Source: a virus
DNA: 28,050 nucleotides
Virus record (IMG/VR): IMGVR_UViG_3300020463_000105
Location: 1-28,050 of that record
Reading direction: 5' to 3' (one strand)
Shown here: positions 7,379-16,600 of the stretch, piece by piece
Numbering within the stretch: the stretch's first letter is position 1
Layout: the number at the start of each line of letters is the position of its first letter
Made by a program: the position numbers and the translations under genes
The notes under the pieces: generated by a model
What the model was told of the DNA's origin: nothing
What the model saw: only the letters and a program-made list of their open reading frames with translations
The model's database searches: none

Positions 7379-7639
7379 ATGCCTTACAAAAATAAACCAC
7401 GACCATATAAGAAAGAGTACAAACAACAGAAAGCCAGAGGCGAACACGCGGACCGCATGGAACGTCAACGTGCGAGGAGAAGTCTGGATAAGAAAAAAGT
7501 AAATCGCAAAGGTAAGGATATTGCACACAAGAAAGCATTAAGTAAAGGTGGCTCAAATAAAGACGGTTACACTCTACAAAGCCCAAAGAAAAATAGAGCC
7601 GCTGGTGGGCGTATGAGTAAACCAAAAAAGAAGAAGTAG
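7379..7639 (+). CDS. small highly basic protein, 86 aa, possible degenerate HNH
   Basis: An 86-residue protein with an extreme Lys/Arg content, ending in SKPKKKK. The segment GKDIAHKKALSKGGSNKDGY followed by KNR is reminiscent of the HNH fold core (H, GG, N), but Cys pairs and the usual second His are absent. It may be a DNA-binding protein or an HNH relative rather than an active nuclease. GGAAGG at 7365-7370 lies eight bases before the ATG at 7379, so I reject the longer in-frame start at 7301 that overlaps the nuclease gene. The stop codon TAG shares its last base with the palindrome at 7639. Confidence 0.65.
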   Translation: MPYKNKPRPYKKEYKQQKARGEHADRMERQRARRSLDKKKVNRKGKDIAHKKALSKGGSNKDGYTLQSPKKNRAAGGRMSKPKKKK

Positions 7640-7656
7640 TTATTATTGATAATAAC
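7639..7656. promoter_or_regulatory. 18-bp palindrome-like site, copy 3 of 3
   Basis: GTTATTATTGATAATAAC matches the perfect palindrome at 3005 at 17 of 18 positions. It fills the short gap between the basic-protein stop and the helicase ribosome-binding site. It could be an operator or, in RNA, a weak hairpin that masks or presents the AAGGAG immediately after it. Confidence 0.6.
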
Positions 7657-7662
7657 AAGGAG
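7657..7662 (+). promoter_or_regulatory. ribosome-binding site that selects a TTG start
   Basis: AAGGAG ends six bases before TTG at 7669 but 18 bases before the first ATG at 7681. The helicase gene is therefore best read as starting with TTG. Confidence 0.6.
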
Positions 7663-7668
7663 AACAAT

Positions 7669-9075
7669 TTGGGAAATACAATGGCAAAACCAGTTACCAC
7701 GCTCATGGATGAGTTATATGACTGGACGGGGGAACACAAACCGTTTCAACATCAAAAGAAGACGGCAACTTTTCTGACTGAAAATAAAAAAGGTTTTTGT
7801 TTTAACGAACAAGGCACAGGAAAAACTGCCAGTGCTATTTGGGCGGCAGACTTTTTGATGAAGCAAAATATTCTACATAGGGTACTAGTGATATGCCCTC
7901 TGTCAATTATGGATAGTGCATGGCAAGAAGACATACAGACCTTTGCGCCGCATAGAACATCAAACATAGCACATGGAGACAAATCTAAGAGAGAAAAAGT
8001 ACTGTTCAGCAGTGCGCGTTTCGTAATGATAAACTACGACGGCGTTAAGATTGTAGAAGACTCCATAAAGAAAGCAGGGTTTGACCTGATAATCGTAGAC
8101 GAAGCTACACACTATAAGAACTCACGATCACAACGATGGAAAGTGTTGAACCGTATTGTCGAAAAGACAGGATGTGGTCTGTGGATGATGACAGGTACAC
8201 CTGCGGCACAAAGCCCATTGGACGCGTACGGGTTAGCCAAACTTATTAACCCACTGAGTGTGCCGAGGTTCTTTACTGGATTTAGAGATCAGGTGATGCA
8301 ACAAGTATCTAGGTTTACTTGGGTTCCAAAGCCATCGTCTATAAATGTAGTTCATGCTGCTTTACAACCTGCGATTAGGTTTACAAAAGAACAGTGCATG
8401 GACTTACCCGATATGCTGTATACAAAACGTAGGGTGGCACTGACCCCACAACAAAAGAAGTACTACGACAAATTAAAACGGGAAATGGTACTAGAGTTGA
8501 CGGATGATAGTGTAACGGCAGTAAACGCTGCGGTAGCACTCAACAAACTCCTACAGATAAGTTCTGGTGCGGCATACACTGACGATGGAGGAGTCATAGC
8601 GTTTGACATAGACAATAGATATAAAGTGTTAAAAGAAGTCATAGACGAAACTGAACACAAGGTGCTTATCTTTGTACCTTTCAAACATACTATTCAAATA
8701 CTAACTGACCGTTTACGGAAAGATGGTATAAATACAGAGATCATTCAGGGGGCCGTGAGTGCTACAAAACGTGCAGACACGTTTAAGAGATTTCAAGAAG
8801 ATAAGAATCCCCGGGCCTTGGTTATCCAACCACAAAGTGCCGCGCACGGGGTAACTCTTACAGCAGCAAATACTGTGGTGTGGTGGTCGCCAACACCCTC
8901 TCTAGAGACGTACGCACAAGCAAATGCTAGGGTGCATCGCGCAGGTCAGAAAAACAGATGTACAGTTATTCAGTTAGAAGGCTCTGTGGCAGAGCGTAGA
9001 ATGTACGCATTACTCGATAAGAAGATAAACGTACACTCACAGATAATAAACCTTTACCAAGATCTACTTGACTAA
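7669..9075 (+). CDS. SNF2-type superfamily 2 DNA helicase/translocase
   Basis: A 468-residue two-domain SF2 ATPase. The N-terminal domain has the Walker A motif EQGTGKT (G49-T53), the DEAH-box equivalent VDEATHYKN (D144, E145) and motif III MTGTPAAQ (T175). The C-terminal domain has SAAHGVTLTAANTVVWW (motif V) and QANARVHRAGQ (motif VI, R421 and R424). The HRAGQ ending is typical of the SNF2 group. Phage members are thought to unwind or remodel DNA in replication or recombination and often sit near a VRR-NUC nuclease, as here (3979). No fused nuclease domain is seen. The start is TTG, chosen from the ribosome-binding site. Confidence 0.92.
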   Translation: MGNTMAKPVTTLMDELYDWTGEHKPFQHQKKTATFLTENKKGFCFNEQGTGKTASAIWAADFLMKQNILHRVLVICPLSIMDSAWQEDIQTFAPHRTSNIAHGDKSKREKVLFSSARFVMINYDGVKIVEDSIKKAGFDLIIVDEATHYKNSRSQRWKVLNRIVEKTGCGLWMMTGTPAAQSPLDAYGLAKLINPLSVPRFFTGFRDQVMQQVSRFTWVPKPSSINVVHAALQPAIRFTKEQCMDLPDMLYTKRRVALTPQQKKYYDKLKREMVLELTDDSVTAVNAAVALNKLLQISSGAAYTDDGGVIAFDIDNRYKVLKEVIDETEHKVLIFVPFKHTIQILTDRLRKDGINTEIIQGAVSATKRADTFKRFQEDKNPRALVIQPQSAAHGVTLTAANTVVWWSPTPSLETYAQANARVHRAGQKNRCTVIQLEGSVAERRMYALLDKKINVHSQIINLYQDLLD

Positions 9076-9136
9076 TGCGCGTTTGCTCACTATATGACGT
9101 ATAGAACAATAACAAGCGTATAATGGAGAATCAATC

Positions 9137-9532
9137 GTGTCTGTATCCATAGAGAACTTAACTAGTGCGTACTTAAACATTAGAGCGAAGCGATCAGAGC
9201 TTTCTGCTAAGTTTAAAAAAGAGGACGCCGAACTTTTAGAGGCGCAAACTCAACTCAAATCAGCATTACTCAACTACTGTGATGAACATGGTGTTGAGAG
9301 TGTTAGGACTGCCGAAGGTCTAGTATATAAAACAAGCAAGGAGAAATACTGGACATACGACTGGGATCATTTCCATGCGTTTGTCTTAGAGAATAGAGTC
9401 CCCGAATTGCTTGATCGTAGGATAAACCAGTCCAACCTACGAGAATTTCTTGAAGATAACCCTGATAAACTACCAAAGGGTCTAAACAAATCTGTAGATG
9501 TGTCAGTAACAGTAAGGAAGCCAAGCAAATGA
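9137..9532 (+). CDS. conserved phage coiled-coil protein, 131 aa
   Basis: A 131-residue protein with an N-terminal coiled coil (about 10-50, RAKRSELSAKFKKEDAEL), a middle segment on the pattern CDEHGVESVRTAEGLVYKT, and a C-terminal YDWDHFHAFVLENRVPELLDRR region ending in a beta-strand (DVSVTVRKP). I have seen this architecture in phage replication neighbourhoods next to ssDNA-binding proteins. No catalytic role is apparent. The start is GTG at 9137 with GGAGAA at 9125-9130. The stop overlaps the next ATG (ATGA). Function unknown; likely an accessory to replication or recombination. Confidence 0.75.
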   Translation: MSVSIENLTSAYLNIRAKRSELSAKFKKEDAELLEAQTQLKSALLNYCDEHGVESVRTAEGLVYKTSKEKYWTYDWDHFHAFVLENRVPELLDRRINQSNLREFLEDNPDKLPKGLNKSVDVSVTVRKPSK

Positions 9533-9747
9533 CAGATAAAGTAGGATTTCAATCTATCACAAATAAATATGTTGATTCATCAACATTAGCAGAGTACTTT
9601 GGTGTTTCACCATCGACGGTACGAGGGTGGGTTAGAGATAGTAAAATACCTCGCAACTCGTATATTAAGGCGGGAAAAGAAACGTACCGCTACAACCTAG
9701 CGTCCATAGAGGCGCATTTTATAGAAGGAGAACAAAATGGCGAATGA
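9529..9747 (+). CDS. excisionase-like helix-turn-helix DNA-binding protein
   Basis: This 72-residue protein is nearly all one HTH domain of the HTH_17/excisionase (MerR-like) type. VDSSTLAEYFGVSPSTVRGW is the HTH, DSKIPRNSYIKAGKETYRYN is the wing, and a final helix follows. No integrase gene is in the window, so a role as excisionase is not supported. A small regulator or DNA-architectural protein is more likely. It could be the protein that reads one of the palindromes in this arm, but nothing proves that. The ATG overlaps the preceding stop, with AAGGAAG nine bases upstream. The end overlaps the next gene by 11 bases. Confidence 0.8.
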   Translation: MTDKVGFQSITNKYVDSSTLAEYFGVSPSTVRGWVRDSKIPRNSYIKAGKETYRYNLASIEAHFIEGEQNGE

Positions 9748-10459
9748 GACGTTTATCATCGCAAATGTAACCGCAATGTACCCGAAGATCGATAAGACAT
9801 ATCGGTACGATGAAAAAGCGGGTGAGAAAGGTGGTTGGGTCGAATGCAAACCCACCGATGCGGGCGCACAGTACAAGGTAAACTTTATTATGGAGCAGTC
9901 CGTAGCTGAAGACTTGTACACACGTATGGAGAAAATCTATGCGGGTAGTCGCAGATCAAACTGGCCTGAAGAATTAAAGGCTCCTACTGATATATTTAAG
10001 GAGACTGATGAAGGCACTTGGGAAGGGTCTGCTAATATCAAAGGTCAGTACAGTAACAGAGTTGTACCTGTGCCAGATCAGTTCGACTCTAATGCTAACT
10101 TACTACCAGAAGGCTTTCAGCTTACTAGTGGTAGCACCGTTAATGTTATGGTCGAGTTTGTACCCTACGCCATGACTAAAGAGAACTACGGTGTATCTTT
10201 AAGACTACGTCAGGTACAGGTTGTCAAGCTTGCAGAACGTCAAGCATACAATCCGTTTAAGAAAGTTGAGGGGGGTTTCGTTGCAGGTAATGAGACCACA
10301 CCATCCTTTGGCGCACTTCCAGAAATCGAAGACGGTATGGAAGATGTCAAGGAACCAGAGAAGGTCGTCAAAATAAAGTCTAAGGAGCAAGCTACGGCTC
10401 CTGCGACTGAAGAAGACCTTAGTGGATTAGTCAACAAATGGGGAACCAAGAAAAAATAG
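9737..10459 (+). CDS. putative single-stranded DNA-binding protein (DUF2815/gp2.5-like)
   Basis: A 240-residue beta-rich protein. Several features recall phage ssDNA-binding proteins of the DUF2815 / T7 gp2.5 type: an opening NETFIIANVTAMYPKI, a middle GSTVNVMVEFVPYAM and a closing strand YGVSLRLRQVQVVKLAE. The last 60 residues form a low-complexity acidic then basic tail (EIEDGMEDVKEPEK, ending NKWGTKKK). Such proteins use their tails to contact polymerase and helicase. AAGGAG at 9725-9730 is six bases before the ATG. Position between the helicase and primase-helicase fits the role. It is followed by a strong terminator. I am moderately sure of the family. Confidence 0.65.
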   Translation: MANETFIIANVTAMYPKIDKTYRYDEKAGEKGGWVECKPTDAGAQYKVNFIMEQSVAEDLYTRMEKIYAGSRRSNWPEELKAPTDIFKETDEGTWEGSANIKGQYSNRVVPVPDQFDSNANLLPEGFQLTSGSTVNVMVEFVPYAMTKENYGVSLRLRQVQVVKLAERQAYNPFKKVEGGFVAGNETTPSFGALPEIEDGMEDVKEPEKVVKIKSKEQATAPATEEDLSGLVNKWGTKKK

Positions 10460-10472
10460 ACTAACCACAACC

Positions 10473-10505
10473 ACGGTGGGCTTCGGGTGGGAGTCCACCG
10501 TTTTT
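10473..10505 (+). terminator. strong intrinsic terminator
   Basis: A 12-bp stem (10473-10484 with 10490-10501, including two G-T wobbles), a five-base loop and a T5 run (10501-10505). It stands 13 bases after the SSB-like gene and 16 bases before the next ATG. The other strand lacks a T-tract, so it works for + transcription. Confidence 0.85.
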
Positions 10506-10521
10506 ACCTGAAAGTAGCATA

Positions 10522-13302
10522 ATGAAAACAATAGACTTTTTAAAGTCAGTTTTGGGAGACAATGGACTATACTGTGCTTGGGGGTTTAAAGGAAACAAAA
10601 GAGTACAGCAGTTCTACAAAACTGTAGAAGAATTAGAGACCGCTGCGTATGAATACGACAGAGACGGTTACGATATATACTATGCACTAGCTACCTATAA
10701 AGAAGCAGGTGAGCAAAAATCACCGGAGATGGTGCTTGGTAGAGAACAAATTAACGTACAAGAAATGCGTTCTTTCTTTTTAGATTTAGATTGTGGTGAG
10801 AAAAAAGACTATCCATCACAAGAGGCGGCAGTCGGCGCATTAGAAGAGTTTCTTGTGGAGGCTTGTCTACCTGAACCTATACTGGTCAACTCAGGCAATG
10901 GTGTACACGTATACTGGCCTCTAGATAATCCTGTGTCCCGTGAGGAGTGGGAGCCAGTAGCTAACAAACTCAAACGTGTCTGTAGGAGATTGGGACTTAG
11001 GGCAGATCCGGTCCGTACGTCCGATGCCGCTAGTATCTTACGTATACCCGCAACGCATAACCACAAGAGTGACGTTCCTAAAGAGGTGGTTGTAGTTGAT
11101 GAAGAGATCACAGAGACAACCTCTCTTGAAGGGTTCAGCAGTGCGCTTGCGCCAGATGAAGAAGATAAGACAGACGAGGGGTATACATTCGGTTCGGCAG
11201 AGGCGTTTGCCCCACATAGAAGTAACAAAGAATATCTATTCGAGACCATCATGCACAAGACTATGGATGGTGTGGGGTGTAGTCAGCTAGGCTATATTGC
11301 ATCGTATCAGTCTCTTGTTGATGAACCTTTATGGGTGTCAGGGCTATCCATAGCTAAACACTGTAAGGACGCAGAGTATGCGGCAAAAGCCATATCAGAC
11401 GAACACCCCGACTTTGATGAAGAGGTGCTGCAGAAAAAGATTGAGGGTATTAGCCACAGACATACCTGCATAACCTTTGATGACAGACGCCCGTATGTAT
11501 GCGGTAGTTGCCCACACTGGGGAAAGATACGATCACCATTAGACCTTGGGGAATACATAGCAGAGGCAGAACCAGAGCCAGATATGCCTACGTATCCCGC
11601 CCCATACTTCAGGGGAAAGAACGGCGGCGTATATAAAAGAGTACAAGATGCTGAAGGTAATCCAGAGGATTTAGAGATATATAAAAACGATCTCTTTATA
11701 ACAAAACGGCTACACGATCCCGATCAGGGAGAGATAGCGGTATATAAACTGAAGCTGCCCAGAGATGGCGTGAGAGAATTTAGCATACCGCTATCCTCTG
11801 TGTCGTCTACTGAGGAGTTTCGTAAACACATGTCTGCACAAGGCGTAACAGCTATGGGAGCAGGACTAAAATTATTAATGGAGTATTCTATGAGATGGGT
11901 TGATGAACTACAGACACAAGGGCCAGCAGATAAGGCGCACCAACAGTTTGGGTGGACAGATGATACACTAGAGGAGTTCGTACTGGGCGACCGACTGGTG
12001 GTAGAAACAGATATAAAGTTCAGCCCACCGTCTGCAAAAACTTCGGGGTTAGTGAGTGCATTTGTCCCTGCAGGTACTGCTGATAGGCAGAAAGAACTGT
12101 TTAACTTTTACAATCAAGATGGGTTTGAATTGCACAGGTTTATTATTGGTATGGGTTTTGGCACTGCGCTGATGCCCATGACAGGTATAAATAGTATGTT
12201 GGTGCATTTGTTTGGTGGCACAGGGGTGGGTAAAACTACGGCTCAGATGATGGCGTTGTCTGTGTGGGGTCATCCCGAACTTTTGATGAACCAGAGAGAC
12301 GATACCTACAACTCTATGATGAACCGTGGAGAGGTCTTACATAACATACTCCTATCTATGGATGAGATGACAAACATAACAGGGCTAGAGTTTTCTAAGT
12401 TTGTGTATCAATTATCTGGCGGTAGGCAGAAAAACAGGTTGACCGTTAGCGGTAACCAAGAAAGGACAAGAGGTAGACCTTGGGAGTTACTCAGTGTTTC
12501 GTCAGCTAACACAAGTGCATGGGAATTACTTAGACAGGGTAAAGCTGAACCTAAAGCAGAAATGCAGAGGCTACTAGAGATAGACGTGCCTAGCATGATT
12601 AAGCCCGATCCAAAACTAAAGATCGTCACGGACGCTTTGTTTGAAGATGTAAAGAAGAACTATGGGTGGTTTGCTGAAGACTATGTACAGTGGGTGATAG
12701 CTAACAAAGATACCGTACGCGGTCTGATGCAACAAGCTAGACAGAGAATAGACGAAGCGGCAGGGCTTACTTCTGAGAACAGGTTCTGGAGCGCAGGGTG
12801 TTCGGCGTCTATGGTAGGACTTCTTATAGCATCTAAACTAGGTATTGTAGACTACCCTATGGACAAGCAGTTTGACTGGATCGTAGACTTGCTACGAAGA
12901 CAGCGTAACACTGTAAACGACATAGGCGCGTCTGTGACTGAGACCATGAATGATTTTATTGCAGAACACTGGAGTAACATCCTACATATACGAAGTAGTC
13001 AGGATAAAAGAACTGACGGTGTAGAGGAGATAGTCATACCTGACTTTAATCCAAGGTCTTTGGTTGCACGGTACGAGACGGACAGAAGAAAGTTATATAT
13101 TCGCCCGACGCCCTTACGAGAGTGGTGTGCCAAACAGCAGATAAACTATGCAGAACTTGTTAAGAGTTTAAAAGCAGACATGAATGCAAAATCAAATGTA
13201 GTTGTGCGGTTTGGTAAAGGTACAAAGTTTGACATCCCACCATGCAAAGCACTCGAATTAGATTTTAGTATTGATAGCGCAAATGAATCAGAAAGTACTT
13301 AA
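10522..13302 (+). CDS. primase-helicase: AEP-like primase plus DUF927/P-loop helicase
   Basis: A 926-residue fusion. Residues about 60-200 carry an archaeo-eukaryotic (RepB-like) primase signature: FFLDLDCG (metal ligands D88, D90), SGNGVHVYW (H129) and SILRIPATHNHK. Residues 316-332 hold C316, C327, C330 and H332, a likely zinc site. Residues about 380-760 form a DUF927-like P-loop ATPase with GGTGVGKT (565-572) and Walker B LLSMDEM (D614, E615), plus SSANTS as a probable sensor. The C-terminal 150 residues look like a winged DNA-binding segment. The protein would unwind DNA and lay primers for the polymerase. Shine-Dalgarno is weak (GAAAG), and a terminator lies just upstream. Confidence 0.87.
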   Translation: MKTIDFLKSVLGDNGLYCAWGFKGNKRVQQFYKTVEELETAAYEYDRDGYDIYYALATYKEAGEQKSPEMVLGREQINVQEMRSFFLDLDCGEKKDYPSQEAAVGALEEFLVEACLPEPILVNSGNGVHVYWPLDNPVSREEWEPVANKLKRVCRRLGLRADPVRTSDAASILRIPATHNHKSDVPKEVVVVDEEITETTSLEGFSSALAPDEEDKTDEGYTFGSAEAFAPHRSNKEYLFETIMHKTMDGVGCSQLGYIASYQSLVDEPLWVSGLSIAKHCKDAEYAAKAISDEHPDFDEEVLQKKIEGISHRHTCITFDDRRPYVCGSCPHWGKIRSPLDLGEYIAEAEPEPDMPTYPAPYFRGKNGGVYKRVQDAEGNPEDLEIYKNDLFITKRLHDPDQGEIAVYKLKLPRDGVREFSIPLSSVSSTEEFRKHMSAQGVTAMGAGLKLLMEYSMRWVDELQTQGPADKAHQQFGWTDDTLEEFVLGDRLVVETDIKFSPPSAKTSGLVSAFVPAGTADRQKELFNFYNQDGFELHRFIIGMGFGTALMPMTGINSMLVHLFGGTGVGKTTAQMMALSVWGHPELLMNQRDDTYNSMMNRGEVLHNILLSMDEMTNITGLEFSKFVYQLSGGRQKNRLTVSGNQERTRGRPWELLSVSSANTSAWELLRQGKAEPKAEMQRLLEIDVPSMIKPDPKLKIVTDALFEDVKKNYGWFAEDYVQWVIANKDTVRGLMQQARQRIDEAAGLTSENRFWSAGCSASMVGLLIASKLGIVDYPMDKQFDWIVDLLRRQRNTVNDIGASVTETMNDFIAEHWSNILHIRSSQDKRTDGVEEIVIPDFNPRSLVARYETDRRKLYIRPTPLREWCAKQQINYAELVKSLKADMNAKSNVVVRFGKGTKFDIPPCKALELDFSIDSANESEST

Positions 13303-13510
13303 AATAGATGACTTAAACCCAGATGGCGTTGGTATAAGCGTCAACTGGGAGGCTATGGACGTGGGTTATTCTGTGTTTGTACCCTGCGTGAATACAGAAA
13401 AAGCGAAAGAACAAGCCAAAAATGTTGCAAAAATGAAGTACTGGGAGATAGAAACGCGAGTTTTAGAAGAAGATGGCAAATTAGGCTTGCGTATTTGGAG
13501 AACCACATGA
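13283..13510 (+). CDS. small protein, 75 aa, related to the 2414 gene product
   Basis: The frame opens at 13271, but ATG at 13283 is the best start; it overlaps the primase-helicase end by 20 bases. There is no clear Shine-Dalgarno, so it is probably coupled. The protein has DVGYSVFVP, a Lys/Ala helix (NTEKAKEQAKNVAK) and a C-terminal LRIWRTT. This small fold, in the same order of elements, recurs in the 2414 product. Function unknown. It is the last gene of the left arm. Confidence 0.65.
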   Translation: MNQKVLKIDDLNPDGVGISVNWEAMDVGYSVFVPCVNTEKAKEQAKNVAKMKYWEIETRVLEEDGKLGLRIWRTT

Positions 13511-13580
13511 TATGGGTGAGACATACAGTATATAGTACTCCATAGTCTGGAATTACGCTATAGATTGTTCTCCCAACACT

Positions 13581-13608
13581 GCCCCTACCTAGAGTAGGGG
13601 CTTTTTTT
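13581..13608 (+). terminator. intrinsic terminator between the converging arms
   Basis: GCCCCTAC (13581-13588) pairs perfectly with GTAGGGGC (13594-13601) around a five-base loop, followed by seven T (13602-13608). It stops + transcription and overlaps the stop codon of the - strand giant gene (13607-13609). The - strand side after the stem is not T-rich, so it is not clearly bidirectional. Confidence 0.92.
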
Positions 13609-16600
13609 AATCAAAGATAGTAGGGTCTCCGTATCTTTCGGCTTGCTCTACTAACATATTTTTTAACCTTGGATTTAAGGTGAGGCCATTGTATGCCCCG
13701 GCCCGCTGCCGTATCCTACCACGTATAGACTTGTCTATGTTATCTTGTAGAATCGGATATCCCGGGTAACGTTGATTATATTCTGCTATCCTTTGCGCCG
13801 TCCTTTGCATCCCTTCAATATCCCCATCAAAATACGCTCTAGCATACATGTTGTAGATTTGACGTCTTTTTCTTAGTACAGCCGCTTGTCTTCGCATAAC
13901 CTTAGAGTTAGCTTCCATAGTAGCAGAATATGATGCAGGGCTAAAACCAAAGAATTGAGCAATCAGGTGTCCGTCTGCAAGATCTTGAACGATTGGTTTA
14001 CCGTCCATAGTATACGCACCGCCCTCCCGTGCAAACCTAGCCGCCTTCTGCATATTCTTTATAGCTGCAGGGGATATGGTCTCTATACCACGTCTTAGTT
14101 TTTCTGTGTCTCCGTCAGCAGCGCCTTCTAATATCTGATTTAATCCGCGCTCTGTGTTTAAGGCTATACCTATGACAGGACCACCAAGCTGTTCTGCCAT
14201 CCTAAACAACAGAGGCCAATCTCTGTCCATCATAGAATCTCTGTAGATTAATTCGCTGAGTCCAACACGAGAGGATATATTAACACCTGTAAAGTAGTTT
14301 ACAGCTCCTCTATACGGTCCCTCTTGTACGTAGGCGCGTACCATTGTCTTTGCATCATCATCTTCTCCACCGGGGTCCATTCCCATAGCAGCCATGATCG
14401 TGTCTGCAACTGTTGTTGCTAATCCAAACCCGGGCATACCATATACACCTGCTAATAGACCAGACGATCCATACAAACCTATTAGTTGAAATAACGCCAT
14501 ACGTCGATCTGCAGGAGATCCTTTTGTTATTTTCATAACCATCTCGGTAAGCATACCGATCATTGATACGCCGTATCGTTTATACATAAAGATAACCGCA
14601 CCTAAGTTTCTTCTGCCAAGTTCAGGAGCAGCGGCAGCGGCTATACCACCGTTCGTAGTTTCTGTATCAAAAACTGCATCTTGTGCTGCCTTGAGCAGTA
14701 AATCAGGATTAGCCCTTTGTTGTGGTGATAGCTTGTTTAATGCCCCGCGATATGCGGCAAACAAGGCCGCTTCTCTATTTACACGTTCTGTGTGGTGTTG
14801 GATAAACCCAGAGAATTTATTAAACTTAGACCAGAAACCCCCCATTCTATCTACATCCAGTATTTCATGATCGAGAGATCTTTTGAACTGCCCTAGATCT
14901 ACGCCAGTATCTATGAACACTTGCAACTCTTCCGGGGTTATACCCATTTTGTTGAGGATACGTCTCTGTACACGTGTCAAGTTTCTGGGGTTCACGTTAC
15001 TGATCGAATATCCCGAACCCACTTCGGTCTCAATAGCTTGATTGTTAGCATCTGTGCCATACCCCATGATTGTACGAGTACCACCGCTATTTTTCATGAG
15101 GGACATAGCGCCTTTTATACCCCTCATAGTGGTTCCATATCCGTACTTAGCACCAAGATATGGAAAGGTAACTAACGGCACTTGCGTTAAGTTAACGAGA
15201 CCGCCTGATATGTTCATACCCAGTGTCATGTTAAATCCAATACCTGTTAAAGCCCTAGAAGTTTTACTACGTTCGGGTATTGGACCATCGCTTACAGTGC
15301 TGCGTAAAGAGTTGAGTAGTTCGTTTTTGTTTATACGGTTACCACCGCTCTCATTCATCTCGTTTTCAACTTTGCTAAGTGCTTGTTGCATCTTTGCTTT
15401 GTATTTTATGTTAACAGACTGTCGTATCAGAGACCTAGAGCGATCTGCGATAGCTTTCATGGAGTCTTCGTTATAACCCATACGTGCTTTGATAAGGTCA
15501 CCACCTTTACGCATTCTAAACGACTGTAGGTAAGATGTCTCAGGTAAGGTTTTAAGTATGACGTTGGCTATCTCGTCTTTTGTTTCAGCAGTTAGCTCAC
15601 CGCTACCTTCTAGTTTAGCCATTAGCTCATTAACAAAGGACGCGTTTGGCGCACGTCTCATAAAACTTGTAGCATCTAGTTCTTGTGTAGATTCTACAGC
15701 AAGCATGTCATTTAATGCGTCTGCTTCAGACATCTGAGACATACCCTGAGTACGAGATTCAAGAGCAATTCTTGCAGGTGAACCTTCTGGAGCGGCTAGT
15801 ATATTTTGTTTGGCATCTGCTACTATAGCTTCTCTGGCCCGATCCCTAGCCTGTTCTCCTTGGAACGAGTCTGAGTATCTTTCTATACGTCCTGTTACCG
15901 GGTCAATAGCATTGAGGGATAGCCAGTAGTCTCCACCGTCACGTTGTAATGGAGTATAAGGCTCTAACTTACCTTTCTTTATAAGGTTAGTATAGAAAGT
16001 ATCTCGTATAGCGGCTCTAGATTGTTCAGGTACACCAGATGCCTCTAGTCGTGTGTCTATGGCTTTTATCAGGTCTTCTACCAAACCCTTAAACATATTT
16101 TGAGACTGATGATAAAGTCGTATAGGTTCACCTCTGTCTACACGTTGTAGTCTCTTGTAATCTTTTCGTATAATCTCATACACTTTATACATATCAGGAG
16201 AGTAATTATCTCTAGCTTCTCGCTCTGAAAGTGCAGGGTTTACTTGATAAGAAGTACCTATGTTATTCAAACGATTCCATGCGGATATGTTCTTTTTACT
16301 AGATTTGTTAGCCCACTTAACAATCCCATCATTCACTTGATTTACTTTGTCGTACCCTGACTGAAGTTCTCCACCAGATTGGTTTACTAGATTATTTATA
16401 TCTGCCGCACTTGGAGCAAACTTCTCAGCCATGCGTGTGACGTAGTGTAGAGGAGTGGCCTTGAGTACCCAACCTTTCACCGTGCCTAACTTGTCCTGAC
16501 TCCAGTCTTTGGGTGTTTGTTTTGTTAGCTCTTCAAATTTGTTGTATGCCGTCTCATCAAACACAGGACTATTTGTTGTCGCATCTTGGAACAGTCGGTC

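Noticed and set aside
9119-9124. A perfect TATAAT before the 9137 gene
   Set aside because: No -35 at suitable spacing, and transcription from it would remove the gene's ribosome-binding site (9125-9130).
9529-9747. Excisionase of an integration module
   Set aside because: No integrase or attachment site is visible. The HTH type alone does not show that function.
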